Below, in pieces: positions 46,888-58,577 of a DNA stretch of 64,000 bases (position 1 is its first letter; each line of letters begins with the position of its first letter). Origin of the DNA: Impatiens glandulifera (taxonomy: Eukaryota; Streptophyta; Magnoliopsida; Ericales; Balsaminaceae); contig NC_061862.1 of NCBI RefSeq assembly GCF_907164915.1, positions 6,593,473 to 6,657,472 of the forward strand. Reading direction: 5' to 3'. The notes under the pieces were generated by a model, which worked only from the letters and a program-made list of their open reading frames with translations, had not been told where the DNA came from and searched no databases. The position numbers were made by a program, and so were the translations under genes.

Positions 46888-49800
46888 ATGTCAGCGATGG
46901 AAAAGTTGTTCGTCCAGATCTTCGAGCGTAAGAACTGGATATTTGATCAACTTAGACAACAATCGGACCTGTATAATCAACATCTAGCTTCGAAACTTCT
47001 CATCGAAGGAATTACACCCCCGCCATGGCTCTGGGAACCTAAACCTCTCTTCAATCTTACGGATCCCCGAGGTACATTCCTTTACTGTTGTTTACTTCAT
47101 ACTTTAGGGTTTATATTCTTCATTACATTGGAATTTCTTATTCTAGGGCTTTTTCATTGAAAATTTAGTTTGAAAAACTCAAATCTTACTTCCTTTTGCG
47201 AGGATTAACAAAGCTGAGGTTTCATTTCTCTTTTTAAGCGACCAAAGAAAGTCAGTGTTAAATTGATTTCAGTCAGTTGAGTTCGTAAATCTCCAAAACT
47301 AAAACCATATCCAGCTAAAATACAATCTTCAAAGGCCTGCCAATATCGTGGTTTAAATGAGTATAATACAACAAGGGAACACGATTTTGAGTATCAGTTT
47401 CATTTTTTATCCATTTTGACTGGTATGAATAGAAAATTATAGTAAGCTGGAATATTAGAAGTGGTCAAATAATTTTGTAACTTGAGCCTTGACTTACAAA
47501 TCAGAAATGGATTGCTATGTATCCTTTCGCTAAAGTGGATGGATATCTGAAATTTATCCATGCATATTTCCTTATATACAATAAGATTTTGAGTTCTTGA
47601 CCGTCCACCACTCTGGATATATGTTTGCTTTATAAAACCATCTAATGTTGGTAGTTCACTTTGCTATGGTGAAGTTCACTTTGTCATTGACTATTTTCAT
47701 TGCAGAGTTGAATAAAGAAGAGATGATATCTGAACTCCTCTTTCCACATCCGAATCATGTATTCCCTTGTTCTACTGGTTTATATCCTTTGCACAACAAG
47801 TTCGTTGTCAGTGGAGAAAATATACCGTTACCAGAACTGCTACCATTACAAGTTCATGCTCCCAAGAAAAGCTTAGGTAATGTTCAACGTGAGTTGGGAT
47901 TTGCCCCTGTCCTGGATATGTCTCCTCAAGTGAAGATAAATCTTAGCAACCCAGACAGTTGTATGTGGGAAGATAGGTCCCTTGTTCAAGTTCAGAGATC
48001 AAAATCACGACAAAGAGCTTTAGAACTTAGAAGTGCTTCTAAAAGAGCAGCAGATAAAAACTCTACAACTCAAGAAACAGGTATTTCTTTTTGCTGTGAT
48101 ACAATGTAAATATTTATTGTCAACATAAAGAGCCATATGAGTGAGGTGTTTCTGATGCTATTATTGGTTTGAATGCAGGTAGCGGGTTGCAAGAAAAATT
48201 CTCAAGCTTGAAGAAGAGTACATCCATGGAACATTCTGGTAGAGTCACAAGGTCTAGGTTTTCTCGTGAACAACTAAACCATGCAGAAGAGTCAATTCAA
48301 CTGAAGGACTCCTTCAAGATCTCCAAGAAAGGGGATAACCGAAAGGTAGATTCAACAAGTGTTTGCCTAGGTAAAGATTTATTCGAGAATATAAGTTCAT
48401 CGGATCTTGGAGTAAATAAAAGACGTAAGTTGAGATCTGGTGCTTGTGAAATGTCTCCAATAGTTAACGATTCCACAGGGAATGAATATCAGAAGTTGTC
48501 AAGTGCCCAAATAAGCTCAAATATTGTGGACAAACATGATGAAGAAACCCAGATTGCTGATTTTGTTGTTTATGAACCATGCCAACACCAGGAGAATTGC
48601 GGAAATTTTGAGCTGAACAGCACTGACCCTGTTGTGGCCTCAGAAAATATTGGCTTGAACGTGCCTTCTGATTTTGGTATTTTAGCGAAGCCCAAGGCTC
48701 TTGACTCCAGTGATTTTGAAAAAAATAAATTTATTAAATTAAGTGGACTTTTTGTAGACAAGGAACCATTGGATAGATTGGTAGGAGGGATATGCAGTTC
48801 AACAGAGAAGCCCCCAGAATCTCTAGAGATAACAAGAGTTGACAATTGTGATACTTGGCATCTTGAGGGGAGATCACTTGAGCTAGAGGTTTCAAACAAA
48901 GTAGATGAATTTCGAGAAAGCATATCAAAAACTCATGTTGAGGTGCATGCAGAACCCGGGGTGGAGAAATGTAAATCAGATATGAAAGAGAATCTTACAT
49001 CTGATTTTAATTGTATATCTGTATCTGTCCCAACTATGCATCATCTTCCTTCAGACGGGATGGAATCCGTGTCAACCAATGACGGTTTGGGAAAGATTGC
49101 AAGTCCTTTGCTGGTAAAGGAAAAGTTGGACACTGACAACAGATCACCAGAGGAAAGCAATTTTGACAACCCAAAGCCCTTGCATCTTTCTGGGCAACCA
49201 TCTGAACCAAAATGCCGATCATCAGGTTCAAAAGTCTACTTCAAAGTAGATGACATATCTGTTTCTGTCCCAAATATTCAACATCCTCCTTCTGATGGGA
49301 TAAAATCTCTGTCAAACAATGATGGCTTTGGCAAGATTGCAAGTCCTTTGCCGGGGAAGGAAAAATTGGACACAGAGGTAGACAAGAGCAACATTTTGTT
49401 AGAGACTGACAACAGATCACCAGTGCAAAGCAATTTTGACTACCCCAAATCTTTGGAAGTCCCAAATGAAGTAGATGACATGTCTGTATCTGTCCCAAAT
49501 ATACAACAATCTCCTTCTGAAGGGATAAAATCCATGTCAACCAATGACGTCTTGGGCAAGATTGCAAGTCCTTTGCTGGAAAACGAAAAGGTTGACATGG
49601 TGGTTGACAGTAGCAGCATTTTGTTAGAGACCGACAACAGATCACCATTGCAAAGCAAGTTTGACAACTCCAAAACTTTGGATCTTTGGGGGCAATCATC
49701 TGAACTAAATTGCCAATCATCAGGCTCAAAAGTCCCAAACGAAGTAGATGGCATGTCTGTATCTGTCCCAAATATACAACATTCTCCTTCTGAAGGGATG

Positions 49801-52800
49801 AAATCCGTGTCAACCAATGACGTCTTGTTCAAGATTGCAAGTCCTTTGCTGGAAAAGGAAAAGGTTGACATGGTGGTTGACAGGAGCAACATTTTGTTAG
49901 AGACTGACAACAGATCACCGTTGCAAAGCAAGTTTGACAATCCCAAAACTTTGGATCTTTGGGGGAAATCATCTGAACTAAATTGCCAATCATCAGGCTC
50001 AAAAGTCCCAAACGAAGTAGGTGGCATGTCTGTATCTGTCCCAAATATACAATATTCTCCTTCTGAATGGATAAAATCCGTGTCAACCAATGATGTCTGG
50101 GGCAAGGTTGCAAGTCCTTTACTGGAAAAGGAAAAGGTTGACATGGTGGTAAACAGGAGCAGCATTTTGTTAGAGACTGACAACATATCACCAGAGCAAA
50201 GTGATTTTGACAACCCAAAAACTTTGCATCTTAGGGGAAAATTATCTGAACCAAAATGCCAATCATCAGGCTCAAAAGTCCCAAACGAAGTAGATGAGTT
50301 TCAACAGGGTTTTTCTAACATACATGTCAAGGTGTTTGCGAGACCTTATATGGAGGACTGTGAATCAGATAAGAATACTCCTGAATCCAACATAGTTGAT
50401 ATTTCTGCTACTGATCGAAGAATTCAATACTACCCTGATTCTTGTGGCGAAAAAAATATGGTTATAGATGATGGCCCTCACTCGGAAATGCCGCAGAGTC
50501 TAAAAAAGCATTTAACAGAAGGATACAACTCTTCATCAAATGTGCAAAGTGACGAGGTGTGTTCATTTTGTTTAATCAGTTAGTAGTTGTGAATTATGTC
50601 GGAGTCATTTGATTATGTTTGCCTGAGTTTGTCTTGTCTAGGAGTGCTAAATAGAGGTACACCAATTTCCCATGATTATGACAATTTTAGATGTGTATTG
50701 GCCCAATAGTGGCAAGTTGCATAGAGTTGGAAAATGGTTTTGTTGATTAGAGCTGACATTTGCAAGTAATACTGCATCTCTGACTGTGAATATGCTATGG
50801 TTTTGACCCAAAAAAAGTGATATTGTTCAAAGAGCTTCTTTGGGATTTTAATAGCATACTCTGAACTTAACAATCTAATCGAATCTAATAATTTTTTTTT
50901 GTCCTTGATGTCTATGGTTGAACCTGACAGTACTGTTTAATATTGAGTGTATCCAGTATCCACCATCTTCATATATATGTTTTTTGCTTAGGTGCATGTG
51001 GCAATGTTTCTTACATGTTTTCTATTTTCTATCAGGGTGAAAACGCTAATTACAGAAAGGATAAAAAGAGAATTTTCTCTTTAACCTTTCAGGAAACAGA
51101 AAACTCTTCTAGTTTATCAAGTTTGATTATCCAGCCAACTGGAGATCATAACAATTTGTGTGAAGAATTGGGGTTGGAAGCTTCAAATGGCAATACCTTT
51201 AATTATAAAGGTGGTTGTGCTGAATATAAGCAAATCCTGTCACCTGAACAAGATGACCTCAATAAGAGAATGAGAGATCCTATTTCTACAGAGATAATCA
51301 TGCAAGAGAACTTTAATCTGCCTGAGAGTGGCACCTTGGATTGTGGCTTAGTCAATGGTAAGGATGGTTATCTTGGCCCTTCTTCTTCACAAGTGGAAGA
51401 ATTTGATAAGTCTTGTTCCCAGAGAGGAGTAATGTTCACGAACAACTCCTACCCTCAACTTAAGCGGAGAAAGTTTGAAGGAGAAAAGAAGAGACCTTTG
51501 TCCGCTTCTACAATTGTCCTGGGCGAAAAAAGTCAGAATGTCACGCAACATCCTGTCAATGTAGAAACTAGTTTAGAAGTTTCTTCACAATGCCAATCTT
51601 TACATGTTTCTCATGACAGTGAGACTACACATATAGAAATAGATGCAAATCCCGAAGTTGAAATGCATCATAAGCTGTTATGCCATCTCACAGCAGGATC
51701 TGAGCTTCCACCTGTGCTACAGGTACTTTTAACTTTTTTTTTGTAGTTTGTGGAAGTGATATTAGTTATTCTTTGAAAATCATTAATGATTGGTTGTTTA
51801 TGTTATTTTATTTTATGATGCTTACTTGCATCACAAAGCAAAACAACACTAGTTATTGGCAATTATTTGAGATATGGATTTAATAAAACCATCACTTTTC
51901 TTGCAATGTTTGTACTTTCTCTTTGTTTTCCATGTAAAAATAAAAGGCAAAGTAACTTTAAACAGAAACAAAACTTGAATAATTTCTCAAATTTGACTGG
52001 CCCAGCTGAAGTTTAACCTTATACTTACACTTGTATTGGAACACTATGATTAAAGTCCTGAATAAGTTCAGTTAATGTTGTACATTTCAAGTTTGTAGAA
52101 ACTGCATAACTTTTGTAGATTTATGTGAATCTTATAAATGTTTTGGTGTTTTTGAATTAGAATTTTCATGTCCTTTGTTTGTAAAGATAAAAGGGTATTC
52201 ACTATCATATAATTCATTTACTATTATTATTTGTTATAAAATGCTTGAATTGCCAAGTTCTAGTTACTATTCCTGCTGGTAGAATTGTTCTGATGCAGGA
52301 ATTTTTATCTCAACTGACAGGATGAAATTGACACTAAAGAGGGTGATACAGATACTGATTCGTCATCTATTATCAGAATGGATTTCTTAGGTGACTCAAT
52401 CTTGAATAAACAGAGTTATTCAGATTCCAAAGGTGCCGCCTTTTCATACATGGAATTTGAAGATCCAGCAAGCATTGTCTTTGATGTGAGAAAGTCTTTT
52501 AATATGAATACTGGCAGTGTAACACATACGGAGCATGACACTAACGTGGGTAACAACAGTAACTTGACTTATTTGGATGGACCATTGCAGGAATTGGAAG
52601 ATCCTCAGGCAGAATATGGCTTACAACCAAGTAGCTCATCTGCATATACTAACAAGAAAGATCCAGAGTCAGTTGGTGCTGATTGTATAAGTCCCGAGTT
52701 TGAGGGTTTCACTAGTTTTGACGATGTAGACTTTCAAAATAAAACGATAGAACAAGTTAGTTATCTGAAGCAGCTCAGCATATATTCTAGTATGTGCACT

Positions 52801-55726
52801 CCTGTGCCCCAATCTTCAACTGCATTTATGTTACCAGAAAGTTTATACAAGTCGGTGCCTAATGGACTCCTTGAGCAGATAAACTTTGGGAATTCGCACT
52901 TTGAAATTGATGACATTTCCAAGCAGAACAGAGCCAGCCATAGTTGCACCCAAGAAGGAAAGCATAAGAACCAGGAGTCTGCCTTTTCACATTGTTTACT
53001 GTTTTCTGATTCCCAGTTTGGATGGAGCTCAAAACGGAGTTGTTTGCCTTCTTCTGTTGGAAATGTGCGGGATCATATGGACTTAATTCCATCAAAATCT
53101 AGCAGTTCTGAGAAGCATCGAAGCTTAAACCCCGAACTCACTTGCTTTCGAATTGAAGAAGATCCAGGGGACTATAGTGAAGAAAGCGAAAATGCGGACG
53201 GAATACCTAAAGAAGTTGAAGAAAAATCTATATTCGAATTGGTGCATTGTGGTGATATAAGAGAAGCACTAGCCGAAATTGCAGAATCACAAATAAATGA
53301 TTCGGAACAGATAACAGCAGCAAACGATAGATGTCATGATAGAAATAGTTTATGTACTGAACCCAGCTTCACTGGAAACAAAAAGATGGTCAGACAGAAC
53401 CCTGCAAACCGCTACAGCAAGAGACATCCCTCCGAAGGAAAGGAGAACTTTACTTTGTCTGTAGAGGTAAATCGCAAGAAAAGAGCTGAATCATCTAATA
53501 ATAGATTCAGTAAGTTACAGCTATCAAGCAAAGGCAGTGAGAGGCAGGGAAGGCATCGTCCTTCAGAGAAACAGTCAAAGCACAAGAACATTGTTTCAAA
53601 CATCACATCATTTGTTCCATTTGTTCAACAAAAACAAGCTGCTGCAGTCTGTACAGGTGACTCCTCTTTATTTATTTTATTACTATTTAGCCACACCATT
53701 TTTTCTATGAAGAAATTATAGTATCAGGCTATCAGCTGAGGTGGGACCAGTTAAAATATTTCTCAACTGATTAAAATTCTAAAATGGTATTAGTGAGATA
53801 GATTATTTCGTTGATGTTAATACTTCTTTTTGTGCTAATTTTAAAGAGTTTGCTCGTCATACTTCATATGAGACATTCCAGAAGTTATACTTTTTATATG
53901 ATGAATTGAGAAGTACTCATGGTATTATTGTACAGGGAAGAGGGATATCAAAGTGAGAGCACTGGAGACTGCAGAGGCTGCAAAGAGGCTAGAAGAGAAA
54001 AGGAATAATGAGCGTATCATGAAGAAAGAAGCATTAAAGCTTGAGCGAGAACGATTAGCAAGAGAGAATTTGAAGCAAACAGAGTTATTGAAGAAAAAAA
54101 AAGAAGAGGAGCTTAAGAAGAAAGATGCTGATATAGCCGCGAGAAAAAGGTTAAGAGAGGACGAAGAGAAGAGGGCCAAGGAAAGAAAAAGAAAACGCGT
54201 TGAACATGCACGGCAACAACTGGATGAGCAGGAAGGGAAGCTCCATGCTAGAAAAGGAGAAAAGGAAATAAGGCCCACTACAACAGTAAGTTTTCACCGA
54301 AATTTAGCACTGTAATGTCTTATTATTGCTGAAATTGCAGCTACATTAACTATCAACACACTTATCATAGGTTGGAAAAATGAATAGCCGGGAGTCCAAC
54401 GATAGATTGCATGAGCAACAGAAAATGGAGAAAGGTAGAGTTGATGACAAGGCTCTTTGCAAAACCATTGATGCTCGAGGGGTAATTCTCTTTACATTGA
54501 CCCTATATGGAAACTCTATTTTCTCACAATTGTTTTTCACAGAAAATGGAGAAAGTTAAAATTGTTTGTGATTTTGTTTGTTATATGTTTTTCTTTTGGA
54601 TCATGATCAGATTATTTTCTGGATCACAATCCAGAATATAGTATGTTTTTTGCTTCTTCATTTGGCATACAAAATGATTTTCTCAATAATGATTTGAATC
54701 ATTGTGTAATTTTTTTCTTCATATGATATATAGATTTATTTTTTTCTCTTTTCATGATGATATATTATAAATCATTGTAGTTTTAGCAAACATATCAAAT
54801 GTAGATTTTTCCGAACCTTGTTTCACATGAAAAAAATTGATATCTAATAGGTTGGATCTTACTCTTTGTAAAGGGGAAAAAACTGATAAAAAGACAAAAT
54901 GACCAATAATCATGATAAAATTATAGGAATTACCAACCCTTATTTAAATATAGGCCATCTCAACTGGAATAAGATATCCATTGAATGCCTAACAAAGAAC
55001 TAAGGTCCATAAGTGACAGCCCGTCGATGAAGGAGGTTAGTAAGGGTATAGAAAAAGGCAAGAGCTTGTTTGATGTAGTTGTTTTTTCTTTTCTTTAAAG
55101 TGGATTATTTTGGATTAAATATCCTTTGTATTTAATGTTTAGAATGTCATTTGGTTTGATGATTTGAAATGGAATCAAGTAAAAAAATGGAGCTTCATAC
55201 TGAAAGCTGAATGGTCTGTTGTAGGTAATGGGTGATTCTGTCAGGGATACCAGATCTTATATGAAATCTCCAGAAAAATCATATGATATATCTCCATATC
55301 AAAACTCGGAAAATGAGGATGATGATGAAGATGTTGCACCTATGATGAAATTTATTCCTCCATGGGCCAGGTTATTGCTTTCATCTTGTGAAGATTGTCT
55401 GTCTGTCTTCTTGATTGCAACATAATAATAATAACAATAAGCTTGTTATTGTTTGTGATGACGAAGAATAAGGAAGGAAGAGGATGTTATGATTTTTAAT
55501 GATTGTTTGTTTGTTTGTTGCAGAAAAAACTCTCAGGATATAGCTAGTTTCCTCCAGGATAAAATGGATCCAGATGTGATATTTCCTCCAGAAAGTTTTC
55601 CTACTACAGGTTCTTACTCTTTTCGCCGCCTTTATCATTATACCTAAATAGATAAACTGAATGCATAATCCTTTGTGTTATGGTTTTGTAGTTAACCTAG
55701 GAAAATGGCCGTCTTTCGATTTTTGA
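46888..55726 (+). CDS. Inner centromere protein (INCENP, plant WYRD type)
   Basis: Scaffold of the chromosomal passenger complex. It activates Aurora kinase through its C-terminal IN-box and is needed for chromosome segregation, cytokinesis and gamete cell fate. Ten exons keep frame: 46888-47071, 47706-48080, 48179-50556, 51036-51722, 52321-53656, 53936-54285, 54371-54481, 55225-55370, 55524-55609 and 55692-55726, giving about 1,895 residues, in the range of plant INCENP. The N-terminus (MEKLFVQIFERKNWIFDQL...PPPWLWEP) is the plant centromere-targeting type. Exon 2 has RSKSRQRALELRSASKRA. Exon 3 holds five tandem repeats of up to 91 residues. Exon 6 is a long charged single helix (KRLEEKRNNERIMKKEA onward). 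Exons 8-9 hold the IN-box (FIPPWAR, joined by splicing to KNSQDIASFLQ, then DPDVIFPPESF). Exon 4 might start at 51036 or 51093, both in frame. If the last intron is retained the frame ends at 55648 with a different short tail. Confidence 0.88.
49015..50305 (+). repeat. Coding tandem repeat in INCENP exon 3
   Basis: Five units start at 49015, 49255, 49480, 49753 and 50026, with lengths 240, 225, 273 and 273 bp and the last one partial at its end, always a multiple of three. The 91-residue unit contains SVSVPNIQxSPSEGIKS, STNDVLGKIASPLLEKEK, LLETDNRSPLQSKFDNPKT and SELNCQSSGSKVPNEV. Units 3, 4 and 5 are nearly identical, units 1 and 2 more diverged and shorter. Confidence 0.93.
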
Positions 55727-56760
55727 AGTAATATTCTGCGTAGCTGTTAACTGGAGATCGATGTACAGAGTTGTAAAAAATAATGGCGCTATCATCTATC
55801 TCATCATTGATTCGGTTTTGTTAACCTTTCCTCCTGGCTATGGAAATTCAGGAAAGCATTAATTTGTCAATTCCGATATGTTTATTTTTCTCACCGTGGT
55901 CTGGTCTTTGCCAATTGACCGCATTTGATTACTTGGTTAGATTATTTTTCGCTTTTGAAAGATTAGTTCTTCGATAACCCTGATTGTCTATGTCTCATCT
56001 ACAAATCTCTATGTAAATTTTTAATACTTTTAACTTTAGTTGACCGACTAGCACTGAATATTAAGATTTAGATGTGTGCATTTATTTGAATTCAGTTTAT
56101 CGGTCATGTTTTGGAATCCCCTTCCCTTTTATGCCAAGAAAATGTATATTTCAAGACATGTATTTTGAACCTTGAAGTCATTCATTATTTTATAATAATA
56201 AAATGCAAGCATATCTTACTATAATCAAAATGAATATTATGAATAAATGTGAAAATAACAACTGGTTCTCTTCTGTTCTTTAAATTACAAAGTTTGTAAG
56301 TTAAAAAAAATAGAATTAATTGGAATTTCATACCTAATTTTTTTAATATTATAATTTAGAATTTAAAGTAATTAATTTGTTATTTACATAAAAATAAATA
56401 AATAAAAGATTTAGGGAATGGAAGGTTTAATTATGATTTTTTTTAAATTTAGTATTTAAAATTTTATTGAAATTCATAATTAAATTAATGATATTGATAT
56501 TTTATTTATTTATTTATAAATTCGTTTTTATATAATTTTAACACTAAAAAGTTTTAAATAATAATTTAAAAAATAAGATGATTTGAAATTCTAATTACCC
56601 AAATAAAAGATCCAATTTGACCATTTCGACTTAAAAGAAAAGAATATTTAGTGAGAACCATAGTGTTATTTAATGAGTTCAAAATTTAAATTTGATAAAA
56701 TAAAAAAAGTAAAATATTTTAATAGACAGAAAAGGTCGGAAGAGAAGGAAGCTGAGGGGG
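55727..56760. other. Intergenic region between INCENP and the next gene
   Basis: Contains the expected 3' UTR of INCENP and an AT-rich middle. A GA-rich stretch (GAGAGAGAGAGAGGGAGAG, about 56790-56810) lies just after it in the leader of the next gene. No other gene is seen. Confidence 0.55.
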
Positions 56761-56845
56761 CAGTCATCTTCTTCACACTTCCATTGTAGAGAGAGAGAGA
56801 GAGGGAGAGAGGCGGAATCGGGTCGGGTAGCATTTTCCGGTTAGA

Positions 56846-57759
56846 ATGGCTCCGAAAGTTGCAGTTTTCACAGACACAAACCTGGGAACCCACATCGCCG
56901 TCCAAGTCTCTGAAGACATTAGAGCCGCCGATTTCAAGAGTAAATAAAAATCTCCCCTTTTACTTACTACTGTAAATAAATAGGTTTTCTTTTGTATATA
57001 TGCAGAAGAAAGATTTCATCTTTATTTAAGATTTGAGAATTCCATTGTTCTAACTTGTCTGTCTGTCTGTCTACTAGGAGAGCTGAAGAAAGCCCATTTC
57101 AATTGTTTCCCCAAACATGGAATCATCAACATACTCTCATTGATGGTATATACATTACCATTTTAGCTAGAATTCCATTGATTGGGTTTTTCTTTATTTG
57201 ACAATCAAATCATCTTCTTCTTCTTTAGGTGAAGCACAAATCGTTTTTCTACCATCTCCCAGATTCATTGCTTCTGAGAGACGTTTTTCGTCACATTAAA
57301 GGATCATGGTATATCTCTGTAAATGCCCGTTCTTGCTCCAACAACCCTCTTTCAAGAAAAATTAAATGGATGAGATTTCAAACCCTCAAGACTAAGAAGA
57401 AGAAGAAGAAGAAGAGAATCACAGTTGAAGATGATCGAATAGAAAACTGTGTTGTTGTATCAGAAAATGAATCAGTTTCAGGCATCATTAAGAAGTACTT
57501 TTCAGATTACAATGATACGGAAAGCCAAAACTCTGATTTGAGATTCAAACAACATTGCAAATATAGAACACCACCGCCACCAAGAAAGGTTATTTCTTCA
57601 AAGGAAGAAGAAGAAGGTGGTTTCATTGGAAAAGGAATTGGAAAACGTCTTCTTTCTGCTTCAAGTGATCTTAGGACCCAACAAAAGAGAAAATCATTTG
57701 GGTCCAATTCCAAAGTCAGAAACTTAGTATTTGAAATTAGTGATCATGAAGATGATTAA
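56846..57759 (+). CDS. Conserved-looking nuclear-type protein, family not recognised
   Basis: Three exons keep frame: 56846-56939, 57078-57145 and 57229-57759, giving 230 residues. The first 90 residues (MAPKVAVFTDTNLGTHIAV, DIRAADFKRELKKAH, CFPKHGIINILSLMVKHKSF, HLPDSLLLRDVFRHIKGSWY) look like a compact beta/alpha fold of ubiquitin-like type; this is an impression from the pattern, not a proven homology. The rest is charged and likely disordered, with a run of eight lysines (a probable nuclear signal), RTPPPPRK, a poly-Glu stretch, FIGKGIGKRLLS and an acidic tail ISDHEDD. The splice sites, GA-rich leader and ordinary codons support a real gene. The function is unknown. A short TCTG repeat lies in intron 1. 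Confidence 0.8.
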
Positions 57760-58211
57760 TCAAAATCCCATCCTGTTGTATATTATTATTATTATTAAAT
57801 TTTCAGTTGTAGCATTTTATATGTTAATTAATCCAGTCCTGTAGTTACATTTTGATAATTTACTATTTTTGCGAATGGAAGGAAATGATCGGTTTGAGTT
57901 TATGAAATTGTTAAGCGGTGGTAGAGAAATCTCTCTCATTTCATCATTTTTTTTTTCATCCGACAAAAGAGAAGAACAATCAATACCCAGAGAGAGGGCA
58001 GAGTCGCCATCATCATCTGCTTCCTGTTTCTCTCTCTGTATTCCATAACCATCTGGTGATGATGATGATGATGACGACGAAGACCCATTTCCATTCATAA
58101 AAGAAGTTCCTTTTTTTATACGTTTATACACATTTTAAGGAGGATTTTCTCAAGCTATAACCTCTCTCAAAATCATCTATTTCTAATTATTCCCTTTTAA
58201 GGATTCAATTC

Positions 58212-58577
58212 ATGACGGTATGTTTTGTGGGATTATTTGAAAAAGAAAAGAAAAGAAAAGATGTAATCTTTGTGTTTGGGTTTGCAGGATCAAGGACGTC
58301 CATTGCCGAAGTTTGGGGAATGGGATGTGAATGATCCTTCATCGGCAGAAGGGTTCACGGTGATATTTAATAAGGCTAGAAATGAGAAAAAGACTGGTGC
58401 CAATCCTCAATCGCCGGCAAAGAAATCCAGACCTCAAGGACTGCATCAATCTGGGAAACCTCAAACTGTATGTTTTTTTCTGTTTTTTTTTAGGTTTTTT
58501 ATAATCCAATACTTATGTGTGTTTTTTTGCAGAAAAAATGGTTCTGTTGCATGCAAATTCCACAAGCAGAGTCTTGA
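58212..58577 (+). CDS. NOI-domain protein (RIN4/NOI family, short form)
   Basis: Three exons: 58212-58217 (ATGACG, two codons), 58288-58467 and 58533-58577, giving 76 residues. The NOI domain is complete: PLPKFGEWDVND followed by EGFTVIFNKARNEKK. PxFGxW is the motif cut by the bacterial protease AvrRpt2 in RIN4, the immune regulator of this family. The C-terminus (KKWFCCMQIP) carries adjacent cysteines, the usual acylation site that anchors these proteins to the plasma membrane. Short one-domain NOI proteins are typical of plants and are linked to immunity and exocytosis. The two-codon first exon is characteristic and easily missed. Skipping the third splice would give a different tail. Confidence 0.92.

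Noticed and set aside
48570..50218. Several minus-strand ORFs up to 257 residues opposite INCENP exon 3
   Set aside because: They are antisense shadows of the coding tandem repeats; their repeat structure mirrors the sense frame and no promoter or domain supports them.
53925..54278. Minus-strand serine/phenylalanine-rich ORF
   Set aside because: Antisense of the Lys/Glu-rich helix of INCENP exon 6.
57817..58131. Minus-strand 104-residue ORF with a serine run
   Set aside because: It overlaps the 3' region of the unknown gene and the leader of the NOI gene. The serine run is the reverse of a (GAT)n stretch, and no domain is visible.
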